From positions 1,318,471 through 1,382,470 of the forward strand of contig NZ_BMEM01000001.1 of the NCBI RefSeq assembly GCF_014636495.1: a DNA stretch of 64,000 nt. The letters run 5' to 3'. This DNA comes from Ornithinimicrobium tianjinense. GTDB taxonomy: Bacteria > Actinomycetota > Actinomycetes > Actinomycetales > Dermatophilaceae. Within the stretch, counting starts at the first letter, position 1, and each line of letters begins with the position of its first letter. Below are positions 1 to 8,297 of the stretch, in pieces. The position numbers and the translations under genes were made by a program. The notes beneath the pieces were generated by a model. That model saw nothing but the letters and a program-made list of their open reading frames with translations, was not told the origin of the DNA and ran no database searches.

Positions 1-270
1 CGCGGCGACGGCCAGCCGCTTGGCCTCGACCGTGGCGTCCTGGGGAGTGCCCAGGTTGACCAGCACGGCAGAGGCGACCCGGGCGAAGGCGCCCGCCTCG
101 TGCGGGTTGTCGACCATCGCGGGTGCCGCGCCGGCGGCGAGCAGCACGTCGGCGGTGCGCTGGGTGGCCACGACGTTGGTCAGGCACTGGACCAGGGGCG
201 ACCGGGACCGCACCCCCTCCCAGGTGCGACCGAGATCGTCGGCAGTGGGCAGGGTCGGTCGAACGCTCAT
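1..270 (-). CDS. thiM: Hydroxyethylthiazole kinase, N-terminal part
   Basis: ThiM phosphorylates 4-methyl-5-(2-hydroxyethyl)thiazole during thiamine salvage in the cytoplasm. Only the first 90 residues lie in the window; the rest runs off the left edge. The visible part contains [20 protein letters not shown] and [14 protein letters not shown], which fit the conserved N-terminal substrate- and ATP-site segments of ThiM. I chose the ATG at 268-270, which has a GAAGGGA-like ribosome site just upstream. A TPP riboswitch lies in its leader on the same strand, which independently supports a thiamine gene and predicts repression by thiamine pyrophosphate. Downstream genes such as thiD or thiE may follow but cannot be seen. 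Confidence 0.9.
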   Translation of the reverse strand, partial: MSVRPTLPTADDLGRTWEGVRSRSPLVQCLTNVVATQRTADVLLAAGAAPAMVDNPHEAGAFARVASAVLVNLGTPQDATVEAKRLAVAA

Positions 271-277
271 GGAGACG

Positions 278-352
278 TCCCTTCGCTAGTACGAGCTAGA
301 TCAGGTTCGACGGGTGTGATCTCAGCCTCCGGACAGGAGGCACCCCGCGTCG
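278..352 (-). promoter_or_regulatory. TPP riboswitch (THI element)
   Basis: On the minus strand the leader of thiM carries the conserved THI-box blocks in order: GGGGTGCC, GGCTGAGATCACACCC, GAACCTGATCTAGCT and AGCGAAGGGA. Order and spacing match the TPP aptamer. It ends about 8 nt before the thiM start, so ligand binding probably hides the ribosome site, since I see no separate intrinsic terminator between aptamer and gene. Confidence 0.93.
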
Positions 353-400
353 TCGGCGAGCCTAGCCCTGCTCACGGGCGGCCTCGTCGGTGGGGCCGTG

Positions 401-406
401 CACACT
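401..406 (+). promoter_or_regulatory. Possible leaderless promoter -10 of the nuclease gene
   Basis: CACACT is followed by 7 nt and then GTG, the spacing of actinobacterial leaderless promoters. The first base deviates from TAnnnT, so support is moderate. Confidence 0.4.
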
Positions 407-413
407 GCTCCCT

Positions 414-1001
414 GTGCGAGTGACGAGGAAGGACCTGGGCTGCCTGCTCGTGCTGGTCGCCCTGGGGATCGCCGTCTGGCTGGCGTTGCGTCTGACCGGG
501 ACGAGCCTGGGCGACCTGCGCGACAGGGTTCTCGGTGGGGCCGGTGCGACCGACCTCGAGACGGTGACCGTGCGCTCCGTGCTCGACGGTGACACGGTGC
601 AGGTCGAACGACCAGACGGGACCACCGTGCGTGTGCGGCTGATGAACATCGACGCCCCGGAGACGGGCTACCGGACCGGGGCAGAGCCGGAATGTCTGGC
701 CGAGCAGGCGCGCTCGCACCTCGGCGAGCTGCTGACCCGGGGCACGGCCGTCGGGCTCGAGCTCGGGCCGGACCCCCGCGACCGCTACGGGCGGACGGTG
801 GCGCTGGTGTGGCGGGGCGACGTCCTCGTGAATGCCGAGATGGCCCGGGCCGGGCTCGCGGTGCCGCTTCTCGTGGGCGCCAACGACCTCGGCTACGACG
901 CGGTGCTCGACGCCTTTGACGAGGCGCGCGAGCGCGGGGTCGGCTTCTTCGACCCGGACCTGGGTTGCGCCGAACCGCTGTGGCTGCGACCGCAGGGGTG
1001 A
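414..1001 (+). CDS. Membrane-anchored thermonuclease (SNase-like)
   Basis: Predicted staphylococcal-nuclease-fold enzyme that cleaves nucleic acids in a calcium-dependent way. Residues about 9-28 form one hydrophobic segment, so the protein is probably anchored in the membrane or exported. The SNase domain covers roughly residues 48-175, with LDGDTVQVE, the active-site block VRLMNIDAPE (Asp and Glu plus an upstream Arg) and DRYGRTVALVW, which supplies the second catalytic Arg region. I chose GTG at 414 because a -10-like CACACT sits 7 nt upstream; GTG at 420 is an alternative. It is divergent from the riboswitch-thiM unit and has no obvious functional partner. Confidence 0.85.
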   Translation: MRVTRKDLGCLLVLVALGIAVWLALRLTGTSLGDLRDRVLGGAGATDLETVTVRSVLDGDTVQVERPDGTTVRVRLMNIDAPETGYRTGAEPECLAEQARSHLGELLTRGTAVGLELGPDPRDRYGRTVALVWRGDVLVNAEMARAGLAVPLLVGANDLGYDAVLDAFDEARERGVGFFDPDLGCAEPLWLRPQG

Positions 1002-1040
1002 GGTGCTCCGCTCTAGACTTGAGCGACGGAGGTGGACGGT

Positions 1041-1700
1041 ATGGCGCAGCACGAGCAGCCTGACCCGCGCCAGCCGTGGGGGCGGCCGGGGGAGAGGCCG
1101 GGTGCCCCGCGGGCCGCGGACCAGCTCGCCGACCAGGGGCTGAGGCACCGCCCGGCACCGTCGGTCACGGCGCGTGCCGTGTCCGGCTGGGTGGACCAGC
1201 AGATCGAGCAGGCGCAGCGCCAGGGGGCGTTCGACAACCTGCAGGGCGCCGGCCGTCCGCTGCCGGACGTCGACACCAGCACCGACCCGGACTGGTGGGT
1301 CCGAAGCCTCGTGGAGCGCGAGAAGCTCGACCTGTCGGCCGCGATGCCGGGACCTATGCAGCTGCGCAGGGAGAAGGCGGGCTTCCCCGCGTCGCTGCTC
1401 GACCTCCCGGACGAGGCCACGGTGCGCGCTCACCTCGAGGACTTCAACGAGCGCGTGCTCGCCGACCGAAGGCGGCCCTACGCCGGGGCAGGCTCGCCGC
1501 CCGTGGTCGGGCGGGTGGACGTGGACGAGGTCGTGGCGTCCTGGCGCGAAGCACGGGCCCGCCGTGACGATGTCCCGCCCGAGGCACCCGACCGCACGTC
1601 TGGTCAGGGGCAGCTGGGCCCCGCTGCAGACCTCTCCGACCGTGCCGCGTCAGTCCGCCGGCGGTGGTGGCACGGGATTTTCGGCTCTGCCAGACCATGA
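1041..1700 (+). CDS. DUF1992 (DnaJ-C28-like) protein
   Basis: Cytoplasmic protein of unknown function, 219 residues. The stretch from about residue 45 to 150 carries the DUF1992 signature: a helix with VDQQIEQAQRQGAFDNL, the loop GAGRPLPD and then WVRSLVEREK. This domain also occurs in eukaryotic DNAJC28, but no J domain is present here. The ATG at 1041 follows a GGAGGTGG ribosome site by 7 nt, and a TAGACT -10 lies at 1014-1019, giving a short untranslated leader. The C-terminal 60 residues are low in complexity and not conserved in the family as far as I can tell. Confidence 0.8.
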   Translation: MAQHEQPDPRQPWGRPGERPGAPRAADQLADQGLRHRPAPSVTARAVSGWVDQQIEQAQRQGAFDNLQGAGRPLPDVDTSTDPDWWVRSLVEREKLDLSAAMPGPMQLRREKAGFPASLLDLPDEATVRAHLEDFNERVLADRRRPYAGAGSPPVVGRVDVDEVVASWREARARRDDVPPEAPDRTSGQGQLGPAADLSDRAASVRRRWWHGIFGSARP

Positions 1701-1735
1701 CCCGGTCTGCGACCACGTGACATTGGCACCTCCCA

Positions 1736-1779
1736 GGAGCCAAGGTGTCGAGTGGTGCTCGTTCGGAGCCAAGGTGTCG
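1736..1779. repeat. Two 15-bp direct repeats in a 121-bp intergenic region
   Basis: GGAGCCAAGGTGTCG occurs at 1736-1750 and again at 1765-1779, 29 bp apart, between two convergent genes. The rest of 1701-1821 shows no clear gene or uridine-tailed terminator; a GGTGTCACC/GGTGTCA pair downstream may form a weak hairpin. Confidence 0.6.
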
Positions 1780-1821
1780 GGTGGAGCCCGGAGGGAGCCG
1801 GTGTCACCTGCCGGCCAGGTG

Positions 1822-2673
1822 TCAGGCCAGCTCGGCGGATCGGACCGCCGCTGCCGCACGCGCGGCGCCCAGGCGCCCGCACTCGGTCGGTGGGAGACCG
1901 GCGACCCAGCCCGTCGCGAAGCCCGCGAAGAACGCGTCACCCGCACCGTTGCTGTCCACCACCTCGTCGACACGCACCGCAGGGACCTCCACCCACCCGT
2001 CGTCGGTCAGCACCGACGCGCCCTCAGCGCCGTGGGTGACCACGACCGCACGAGCCCCGGACCGCACCCGCGCCTCGGCGAAGTCACGCCAGTCCGGTAT
2101 GGACACCGAGCTGAGCTGGAGGTACGTCGCCGCCTCGACGAAGTCGCCGTGGTAGGGCTTGACGCCGTCGTAGTCGTGGACGTCCACCCAGAGCTCCACG
2201 CCGGCCTCGCGCAGGGGCGTCAGCAGAGATCGGGTCTGCTCGAAGATCGTCACGGCGACGATGTCCGCGGCGACCGCGCGGCGGACGATCTCCTCGCGCC
2301 AGCGGTCCCCGACAGGAGCCTCGAGGCTGCCCGTCGTGGCGAAGATCGACACGCGTCCGCCGTGGGGATCCATGAGGTTGACGTGCTGCATCGTTCCGCG
2401 CGGGTCGACGTCCACCAGGACCTCCACCCCCGCGCGCTCCAGTGACTCGCGCACCCGGTGACCTGGCTCGTCGTCCCCGAGGCGGCACCACAGTGCGACC
2501 TCGCTGCCGCAGGCGCGCAGGTTGAGCGCCTTGCCCGCTCCGCTGGACCCCACCGCCTCGTGGCTGCCGAGGGCGAAGATCGTCTCCGACGTGCCCTGGG
2601 GGAGCGCCGGCACCCGGACCATCCGGTTCCACGACGCCCCCGCGACCACGAGAGCCCTCGGCGGCTCAGCCAC
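1822..2673 (-). CDS. PfkB-family sugar kinase
   Basis: Ribokinase-family ATP-dependent carbohydrate kinase of 283 residues. The family's C-terminal signature is clear: VVDSNGAGDAFFAGF near residue 240, where the Asp is the catalytic base and GAGD forms the anion hole. The N-terminal glycine motif reads GSSGAGKALNLRACG rather than the usual GGxxxN form. Substrate cannot be read from sequence. It begins with GTG at 2673, overlapping the stop of the glycosyltransferase upstream by 8 nt, so the two are translationally coupled. That coupling suggests a role in making or salvaging a sugar for surface glycan. Confidence 0.82.
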   Translation of the reverse strand: MAEPPRALVVAGASWNRMVRVPALPQGTSETIFALGSHEAVGSSGAGKALNLRACGSEVALWCRLGDDEPGHRVRESLERAGVEVLVDVDPRGTMQHVNLMDPHGGRVSIFATTGSLEAPVGDRWREEIVRRAVAADIVAVTIFEQTRSLLTPLREAGVELWVDVHDYDGVKPYHGDFVEAATYLQLSSVSIPDWRDFAEARVRSGARAVVVTHGAEGASVLTDDGWVEVPAVRVDEVVDSNGAGDAFFAGFATGWVAGLPPTECGRLGAARAAAAVRSAELA

Positions 2674-3901
2674 CGGGCGCCAGGAGCGGGGAGTCCAGCC
2701 AACGGCCGAGGACCGCGGCGGCCGTCCTGCCGTCGTGCTGGTCGCGCGCCCACGCGGTTCCGCGAGAGGCCAGCTCCTGGTATGCCGCCCGGTCGCCCAG
2801 CACGGTCGCGAGCATTTCGCGAAGGCTCCCCGGGTCCGCCTCGACGACCGGGGGCGCCTCGGGCCAGCGGGCCAGGACCTCGGGCCGGAGGTGGGTCACC
2901 ACGAGCCGGCCGGCGGCGAGAGCCTCCGTCATCAGCACGCCCGGGTTGCCGAGGACGACCTGGTCGACCACGACGTCCGCGTCGGCCACGAAGGCCGCCA
3001 TCTGCGCGTGCGGCACCCCGCTGAGACGCCGGTACTCGACCAGGCCGGCCTGCTGCATACCCTCGAGGACCTCCTCGACCACGGCGGTGCCCTTGAGCAC
3101 CGGGTTGGAGGGCGCGTGCAGCACGACCGGACGGGCACGCTCGAGCGGCGTGACGCCCGAGGCCGCGGCGGCGCCCGCGAACCGGTCGACGTCGACCACG
3201 AGCGGAAGCACCGTCGCCCCCGGCACGAAGTCCACGAGGTCCGGCGTCGAGACGAAGACCGGGGCGCCGGTCGCGGCATACGACGCGAGGTCGGCGCGGT
3301 TCTTGCCCACGATCGACTGGAGGGTGAGGAAGTAGTCGTCCCACTCGCGCTCCGGCGCGCGGAACGGGGAGTGGGCGTAGGTCTGCGCGTGCTCGCGCAG
3401 GTCGCGGATCTCGCTGCCGTGGTAGATCACGCCGTGCCGGACGCCGGCCGCGTCGAGAGCGGCGACGTCGTCGAGCATGGACGCCGCGTGGAAGTCGGCC
3501 AGCACCGGACGTCCCGACTCGAACAGCACGTGGCTCGCCTGCGCCAGCACCCGGGCCCCGTGGATCTCGCGGACGCGACCCCGCTGGGCGAGCACCGAGA
3601 GCTCGTGGTCTGCCGGGTAGTGGAAGTGAGCCTGGGTCAGCGAGCGCTGCGCCCACAGGTTCTGCGCCGCGGTGTCCGGCAGGCGCTGCTCGGCGGCCCG
3701 CGCCCAGGCCCAGGCCTGGCCCGCGGTGTTCCACGGACCGAGGTAGAGCCGGCGCGCCGCCCCCGGCATCGCGGCGAGAGCCCTCAGCTCGGCATCGGCG
3801 CGCCGGCGCACAGGGAGCGAGGCCAGGTCGCGCACGGGACGGGGGAGCAGGGCGAGGCCCTTCCAGGCCAGTCGTCGCAGGTCGTTCACCGGATCGGCCA
3901 C
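2666..3901 (-). CDS. GT-B-like glycosyltransferase
   Basis: Probable family-1/4 type glycosyltransferase, 411 residues. The C-terminal half looks like a GT-B nucleotide-sugar domain: VLHAPSNPVLKGT, then VVVDQVVLGNPGVLMTEAL followed by AAGRLVVT, the place where GT4 enzymes hold the conserved acidic E(x)7E-like segment. The N-terminal half contains FHYPADHELSVLAQRG and GVIYHGSEIRDL, typical of an acceptor domain. It starts with GTG at 3901, 6 nt after a minus-strand TAGGCT, so the mRNA is probably leaderless. It is coupled to the PfkB kinase and divergent from the ABC exporter. Donor and acceptor are unknown. Confidence 0.72.
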   Translation of the reverse strand: MADPVNDLRRLAWKGLALLPRPVRDLASLPVRRRADAELRALAAMPGAARRLYLGPWNTAGQAWAWARAAEQRLPDTAAQNLWAQRSLTQAHFHYPADHELSVLAQRGRVREIHGARVLAQASHVLFESGRPVLADFHAASMLDDVAALDAAGVRHGVIYHGSEIRDLREHAQTYAHSPFRAPEREWDDYFLTLQSIVGKNRADLASYAATGAPVFVSTPDLVDFVPGATVLPLVVDVDRFAGAAAASGVTPLERARPVVLHAPSNPVLKGTAVVEEVLEGMQQAGLVEYRRLSGVPHAQMAAFVADADVVVDQVVLGNPGVLMTEALAAGRLVVTHLRPEVLARWPEAPPVVEADPGSLREMLATVLGDRAAYQELASRGTAWARDQHDGRTAAAVLGRWLDSPLLAPGG

Positions 3902-3907
3902 GACCTC

Positions 3908-3917
3908 AGCCTACGAT
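3908..3917. promoter_or_regulatory. Overlapping divergent leaderless promoters
   Basis: AGCCTACGAT holds TAGGCT (minus strand, 3908-3913, 6 nt before GTG 3901) and TACGAT (plus strand, 3912-3917, 7 nt before GTG 3925). The two -10 hexamers share TA at 3912-3913, so polymerase probably cannot occupy both at once. Confidence 0.6.
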
Positions 3918-3924
3918 GGGACGC

Positions 3925-3942
3925 GTGAGGCTGGACGGATGA
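3925..3942 (+). CDS. Five-codon leader ORF before the ABC exporter
   Basis: GTG AGG CTG GAC GGA TGA begins exactly 7 nt after the plus-strand -10 TACGAT and ends with its TGA overlapping the exporter's ATG as ATGA. It could let a leaderless ribosome terminate and restart on the exporter. It is too short to test by coding statistics. Confidence 0.35.
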   Translation: MRLDG

Positions 3943-5714
3943 GCAGGCTGTGGCGTGCGTTACGTCAGCTGATGCCCCTCCTCCCCTCGTCGACCCGCTG
4001 GTTCCTCGTCGGCTACGCCGTCCTCTCCAGCCTGCTGGCCGTCGTCGACATCCTTGCCCTGTCGCTCCTGGCGCTCACGCTCGCGCCGATGGTCCAGGGT
4101 CGCCCGGTCCAGCTGCCGGTCGTGGGGGAGGTGCCGCCCGACCGCTACCTCTGGCTGCTCGGCGCGATCACCCTGCTCGTCGTGCTCAAGGGGTTGGCCA
4201 CGCTCGTGCTGCAGTGGCTCGTCGCCCAGCGCCTCGGTGCCTACGACCTCGTCATCGGCGACCGGCTCTTCGGCGCCTACATCCGGGCCCCGTGGACCGA
4301 ACGCCTGCGCCGCAACACCGCCCAGCTGGTCCGCCTCGCCGACGTCGGGATCGCCAACACCACCACGGGCCTGCTCCTGCCGGCCGCCTCGCTGCCCGCC
4401 GAGCTGGCGACCTTCGCCGCCGTCCTCGTCGTGCTGCTGGTGGCGCAGCCGCTCACGGCCCTGATGACCTTTGCCTACCTCGGTGGCCTGGCCGTCCTCA
4501 TGTATGTCGTGATCTCGCCCCGCGCGGTCGTCGCCGGCCGGGTGGGCCGCGACTACTCCTTCAAGGTCGCGGGGCTGATGACCGAGATGATGGGCGCGCT
4601 CAAGGAGGTGACCCTGCGCGGCAAGGCGCAGGAGGTCGCCGACGAGGTGCACGCCCACCGGGTCCACGCCGTCCGCGCGCGCACCCACCTGATGTTCCTC
4701 AACTCGGTGCCCAAGTTCGTCACCGACACCGGGCTCGTCCTCGGCTTCGCCCTCGTCGGCGGTATGGCGTTCCTGCTCGGCGGGACGGCCCAGGCCTTCG
4801 AGGCGATCGCGCTCTTCGCGGTGGCCGGCATGCGGATGATCCCGAGCGTCAACCGCTTCCAGTCGATCATGACCCAGACCGCCTCGACGCTCCCGCACGC
4901 CGAGGCCGTCATCGGCGACATCGTCGAGGCGCAGGGCTACGTGCGGCAGGCGGAGCAGCTGGGCCAGGACCCGCTGCCCGACGAGCCGCGCCTGCTGTCG
5001 CTGCGCGACGTCTCCTTCACCTATCCCGGCACCGAGGTGCCGGCCCTGCGCGAGGTGGACCTCGACATACCCCTGGGGTCGTCGGTCGCGCTCGTCGGGG
5101 CGAGCGGGGCGGGCAAGTCGACGCTGGTCGACGTGCTGCTGGGCCTGCTCGTGCCGCAGCAGGGGCAGATCCGCGTGGACGACCGGCCGCTGCCGGACGT
5201 GCTCGCGGCGTGGCGCTCGCGGGTCGGCTACGTCCCGCAGGAGGTCAACCTCTTCGACGGGACGATCGCCCAGAACGTGGCGCTGACCTGGGGCGACGAC
5301 GTCGACGACGAGCGGGTGTGCCGGGCGCTCGAGCGGGCGCAGCTGCTCGACGTGGTCGAGGACCGCGGCGGGCTCGGCACGAGGGTCGCCGAGCGAGGGC
5401 TCGCGCTCTCCGGCGGCCAGCGCCAGCGCCTGGGCATCGCCCGGGCCCTGTATGCCGACCCGCTCGTCCTCGTCCTCGACGAGGCCACGTCCGCGCTCGA
5501 CACCGCCACCGAGGACGCCGTCGCGCGCGCGATCCGCGAGCTGCACGGTGAGGTGACGGTGATCGCCGTGGCCCACCGGCTCTCGACCGTGCGGCACAGC
5601 GACCAGGTCTGCTTCATGACGAACGGCACGATCGCCGCGCGCGGCACCTTCGACGAGGTCGTCGCCGCCCACCCCGAGTTCGCCACGCAGGCCCGACTGT
5701 CAGGCCTCGCATGA
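3939..5714 (+). CDS. ABC exporter, PglK-like flippase
   Basis: Half-transporter of 591 residues with the membrane domain fused to the ATPase. About six transmembrane helices occupy residues 20-320. The nucleotide-binding domain shows Walker A GASGAGKS, Q-loop GYVPQEVNLF, signature LSGGQRQR, Walker B LVLVLDEATSALD and the switch His in AVAHRLS. This arrangement fits type-IV exporters that move lipid-linked oligosaccharides or lipids (PglK, MsbA). Its place between glycosyltransferase genes suggests it flips a glycan intermediate across the membrane; that is inference. A GAGG lies 8 nt upstream of the ATG, and a five-codon leader ORF overlaps the start. Confidence 0.85.
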   Translation: MSRLWRALRQLMPLLPSSTRWFLVGYAVLSSLLAVVDILALSLLALTLAPMVQGRPVQLPVVGEVPPDRYLWLLGAITLLVVLKGLATLVLQWLVAQRLGAYDLVIGDRLFGAYIRAPWTERLRRNTAQLVRLADVGIANTTTGLLLPAASLPAELATFAAVLVVLLVAQPLTALMTFAYLGGLAVLMYVVISPRAVVAGRVGRDYSFKVAGLMTEMMGALKEVTLRGKAQEVADEVHAHRVHAVRARTHLMFLNSVPKFVTDTGLVLGFALVGGMAFLLGGTAQAFEAIALFAVAGMRMIPSVNRFQSIMTQTASTLPHAEAVIGDIVEAQGYVRQAEQLGQDPLPDEPRLLSLRDVSFTYPGTEVPALREVDLDIPLGSSVALVGASGAGKSTLVDVLLGLLVPQQGQIRVDDRPLPDVLAAWRSRVGYVPQEVNLFDGTIAQNVALTWGDDVDDERVCRALERAQLLDVVEDRGGLGTRVAERGLALSGGQRQRLGIARALYADPLVLVLDEATSALDTATEDAVARAIRELHGEVTVIAVAHRLSTVRHSDQVCFMTNGTIAARGTFDEVVAAHPEFATQARLSGLA

Positions 5715-5844
5715 CCGGACAGGCGTTCCTGCCGGACCGGACAGGCGTTCCTGCCGGACCGGACGGGCGTTGCTGCCGGACCGGACGGGCGTTGCTGCCG
5801 GACCGGGCAGGCGTTGCTGCCGGACCGGACAGGCGTTCCTGCCC
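5713..5844. repeat. Six tandem copies of a 22-bp hairpin-forming unit
   Basis: Six head-to-tail 22-bp units fill the gap between the exporter stop and the next gene, starting at 5713, 5735, 5757, 5779, 5801 and 5823. Units 1, 2 and 6 contain GGACAGGCGTTCCTGCC; units 3 and 4 contain GGACGGGCGTTGCTGCC; unit 5 is intermediate. Each can fold with CAGG/CCTG and flanking CCGG/CCGG pairs around CGTT. Two copies in the opposite orientation lie inside the following gene. Confidence 0.95.
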
Positions 5845-5864
5845 AGCGCACCGAGGAGCCATAG

Positions 5865-8297
5865 ATGTCTCTGAGTGACGTCGACGTCGATGTCGTCGTC
5901 GCGGTGCACGACCTGGCGCGCCGCGTGGACCGGACCGTGCTCTCTGCTCTGTGCGGTGCCGATGTGCACGGTGTGCTGCCCAGTGGGCACCGGGTGAGGG
6001 TCACTGTGGTCGCTCACGAGCTGGCGGTCCACGACGTGCGCGCGGTCGTCGAGGCGGGCCTCAAGGGCGGGACGGCCTACCTCGGGGCGCACGTCCGCTA
6101 CCTCGAGGTCCGCGACGGGCTGCGCTCGCCGGCGGGCCCGTTCAACGCCGGACTCATGGCTGCCGACGGCCGCTTCGTGAGCATCATCGGCTCCGACGAC
6201 CGCTATGCCGAGGGAGCACTGGCTGGGTGGGCGAGGCTCGCCGACGAGCTGGGCTCGGCCTGGCTCATGCCACGCCTGGAGACGGACACCGGCGAGCACA
6301 TCCCCACCCCCCGGACGCGTCCCGGGCGCAGCCGTGACCTCGACCTGGTCCTGGACCGCCTCGCCTACCGGACCGCACCGCTGGGACTCCTGCGGCGCGA
6401 GGTGCTGGTCGAGCTGGGTCTGCTGCCTCCCGCGGACTCCTCACCGGAGTGGCAGGAACGCCTGTCCGGTCGGGGGGAGGAGCGGCAGGAACGCCTGTCC
6501 GGTCGGGAGGGGCCGCTGACGCCCGGGCTGGCGACCGGTGAGGACATCGAGCTGTCGCTGCGGCTGGCGACGTCGGGGGAGCGGATCGACTACGCCGTGG
6601 CGCTGCCGCCCTACGTCATCGGCACCGGGACCCACCCCGCAGACCAGCCGCACGACCGCGTCACGCACGCACGCCGCCCGGTCGCCGACGAGCTGGCGGC
6701 CCACGCCCGCCTGCTCGACCTGCGCTGGGTGCGCGCGCTGCCCGAGCCCGCCCGCCGCGCGATCGTCGTCAAGACCCTGCGCATCCACGTCCTCGCCGCC
6801 GTCCGGCGCAGGCCCGCAGCGCTGGACTGGGCGGCGGGCGAGACGGAGTGGCTGCAGGAGCTGACCCGCGACCTGCTCGCCATGGCCCCCGACGCCGAGC
6901 ACGCCCTGCACCGCGCTGACCGTGACCTGCTGGACGCGCTCCTCGTCGCTCGCAGCACCGACGACCTCGCCGCCGCCTCCAGGCACCGCGCTCAGGCCGG
7001 CCGCTGGGACATCCTGCTCACCCCCCGCCCGCAGCACAACCTCGACCCGGAGTCCACCGTGCGCCAGCACCTCGACACAGCCGCGACCGTAGCCCTGGGC
7101 CGCGCCCGGGACGCGCTGGAGCGCCGGCCCGGCGCACGGCATACCGGCAAGGCCCTGCACCAGCCGGCCCGTCCCCGCGTGCTGGTGCTCTCCTTCAGCC
7201 CCATCGCCGCCGACGTGCGCGTGCTCAAGCAGGTGCGCCACCTGTCGGCGGAGTTCGACGTGGTGACCTGCGGCTACGGGCCCGCGCCGGAGGGCGTCAC
7301 CGCGCACGTGCGCGTGCCCGACGACCGCCAGAACCGGCTCGACGGTCGGCTGATCACCGCGCACGCCTACCACGCGGCCTACCGCGCCCAGGCCGGCGTG
7401 CGCTGGGTGCTCGCGCACGTGCGCCCCGACACCGCCGACGTCGTCCTCGCCAACGACCTTGATGCCGTTCCGCTCGCGCTCGCCCTGCGCCCGCGCGCCG
7501 GCGTCCACGCGGACCTCCACGAGTACTTCCCGCGCCTGCACGAGGAGCATGAGGCGTGGATGCGGCGGATCTCGCCCTACCAGGAGTGGCTCTGCCGCCG
7601 GTTCCTCCCGCGGTGCGCGGCGGTCACGACGGTCAGCCACCGGATCGCGGAGGAGTATGCCGAGCAGTTCGGCATCGGGGTCGGCGTGGTCACCAACGCC
7701 GCGCCGTATGCCGACCTCTCACCCGGGCCGGTCCGCTCGCCGCTGCGCCTGGTCCACTCGGGCGCCTGCCTGCGCAACCGGGACCTGCACGTGATGGTCG
7801 ACGCGGTGTCGGCGGCGGCGCAGGACGGCGCAGGCGTGACTCTCGACCTCTACCTGACGCCCAACGACCCCGGCTACCTGCAGGAGCTGCGGGAGCGGGC
7901 CGGGCTCGCCGGAGGCATCGTCACCGTGCACGACCCGGTGCCCTACGCCGACCTGCTCACCACCCTCCACCGGTATGACGTGGGCGTGCACGTGCTGCCG
8001 CCCGTCTCGTTCAACAACGCCAACGCGCTGCCCAACAAGATCTTCGACTACGTTCAGGCGCGGCTGGGACTGCTGGTCGGGCCGAGCCCGGAGATGGCAC
8101 GGGTCGTGCACGAGCACTCGCTCGGGGTGGTGGCGACCGCGTTCGACGCGCGCGCGGTGGCGGCTGCCGTGGCGCGCCTGGACGAGGCGACGGTCACGGC
8201 ATACAAGCAGGCGGCGGACGCCGCGGCGCACCAGCTCTCCGACGCCGAGCAGTCGCGGCGCTGGGTGGAGTCGGTGCGGCGGATGGCTGCCCGATGA
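5865..8297 (+). CDS. Bifunctional glycosyltransferase, GT2 then GT4
   Basis: 810 residues holding two glycosyltransferase modules. Residues 1-330 are a GT-A, family-2-like domain: DVDVVVAVHDLARR at the start, RSPAGPFNAGL and SIIGSDDRYAEGAL, where the SDD is the metal-binding DxD-like site. Residues about 425-810 are a GT-B, family-4-like domain beginning VLVLSFSPIAADVRVLKQV and containing HADLHEYFPR and ALPNKIFDYVQ. A GAGGAG ribosome site precedes the ATG. Near residues 195-220 an insertion absent from the paralogous GT2 module at 12254-14491 is encoded by two copies of the upstream 22-bp repeat. It is coupled to the next glycosyltransferase by ATGA. Confidence 0.82.
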   Translation: MSLSDVDVDVVVAVHDLARRVDRTVLSALCGADVHGVLPSGHRVRVTVVAHELAVHDVRAVVEAGLKGGTAYLGAHVRYLEVRDGLRSPAGPFNAGLMAADGRFVSIIGSDDRYAEGALAGWARLADELGSAWLMPRLETDTGEHIPTPRTRPGRSRDLDLVLDRLAYRTAPLGLLRREVLVELGLLPPADSSPEWQERLSGRGEERQERLSGREGPLTPGLATGEDIELSLRLATSGERIDYAVALPPYVIGTGTHPADQPHDRVTHARRPVADELAAHARLLDLRWVRALPEPARRAIVVKTLRIHVLAAVRRRPAALDWAAGETEWLQELTRDLLAMAPDAEHALHRADRDLLDALLVARSTDDLAAASRHRAQAGRWDILLTPRPQHNLDPESTVRQHLDTAATVALGRARDALERRPGARHTGKALHQPARPRVLVLSFSPIAADVRVLKQVRHLSAEFDVVTCGYGPAPEGVTAHVRVPDDRQNRLDGRLITAHAYHAAYRAQAGVRWVLAHVRPDTADVVLANDLDAVPLALALRPRAGVHADLHEYFPRLHEEHEAWMRRISPYQEWLCRRFLPRCAAVTTVSHRIAEEYAEQFGIGVGVVTNAAPYADLSPGPVRSPLRLVHSGACLRNRDLHVMVDAVSAAAQDGAGVTLDLYLTPNDPGYLQELRERAGLAGGIVTVHDPVPYADLLTTLHRYDVGVHVLPPVSFNNANALPNKIFDYVQARLGLLVGPSPEMARVVHEHSLGVVATAFDARAVAAAVARLDEATVTAYKQAADAAAHQLSDAEQSRRWVESVRRMAAR
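6451..6504. repeat. Two in-frame copies of the 22-bp repeat inside a coding region
   Basis: GGCAGGAACGCCTGTCCGG occurs at 6451-6469 and 6484-6502, 33 bp apart, in reverse orientation to the 5713-5844 array. Both copies are read in frame and encode the repeated residues QERLSGR. Confidence 0.95.

Noticed and set aside
5713-5844. CRISPR array
   Set aside because: The units are head-to-tail 22-bp repeats without spacers, and no cas gene is present.
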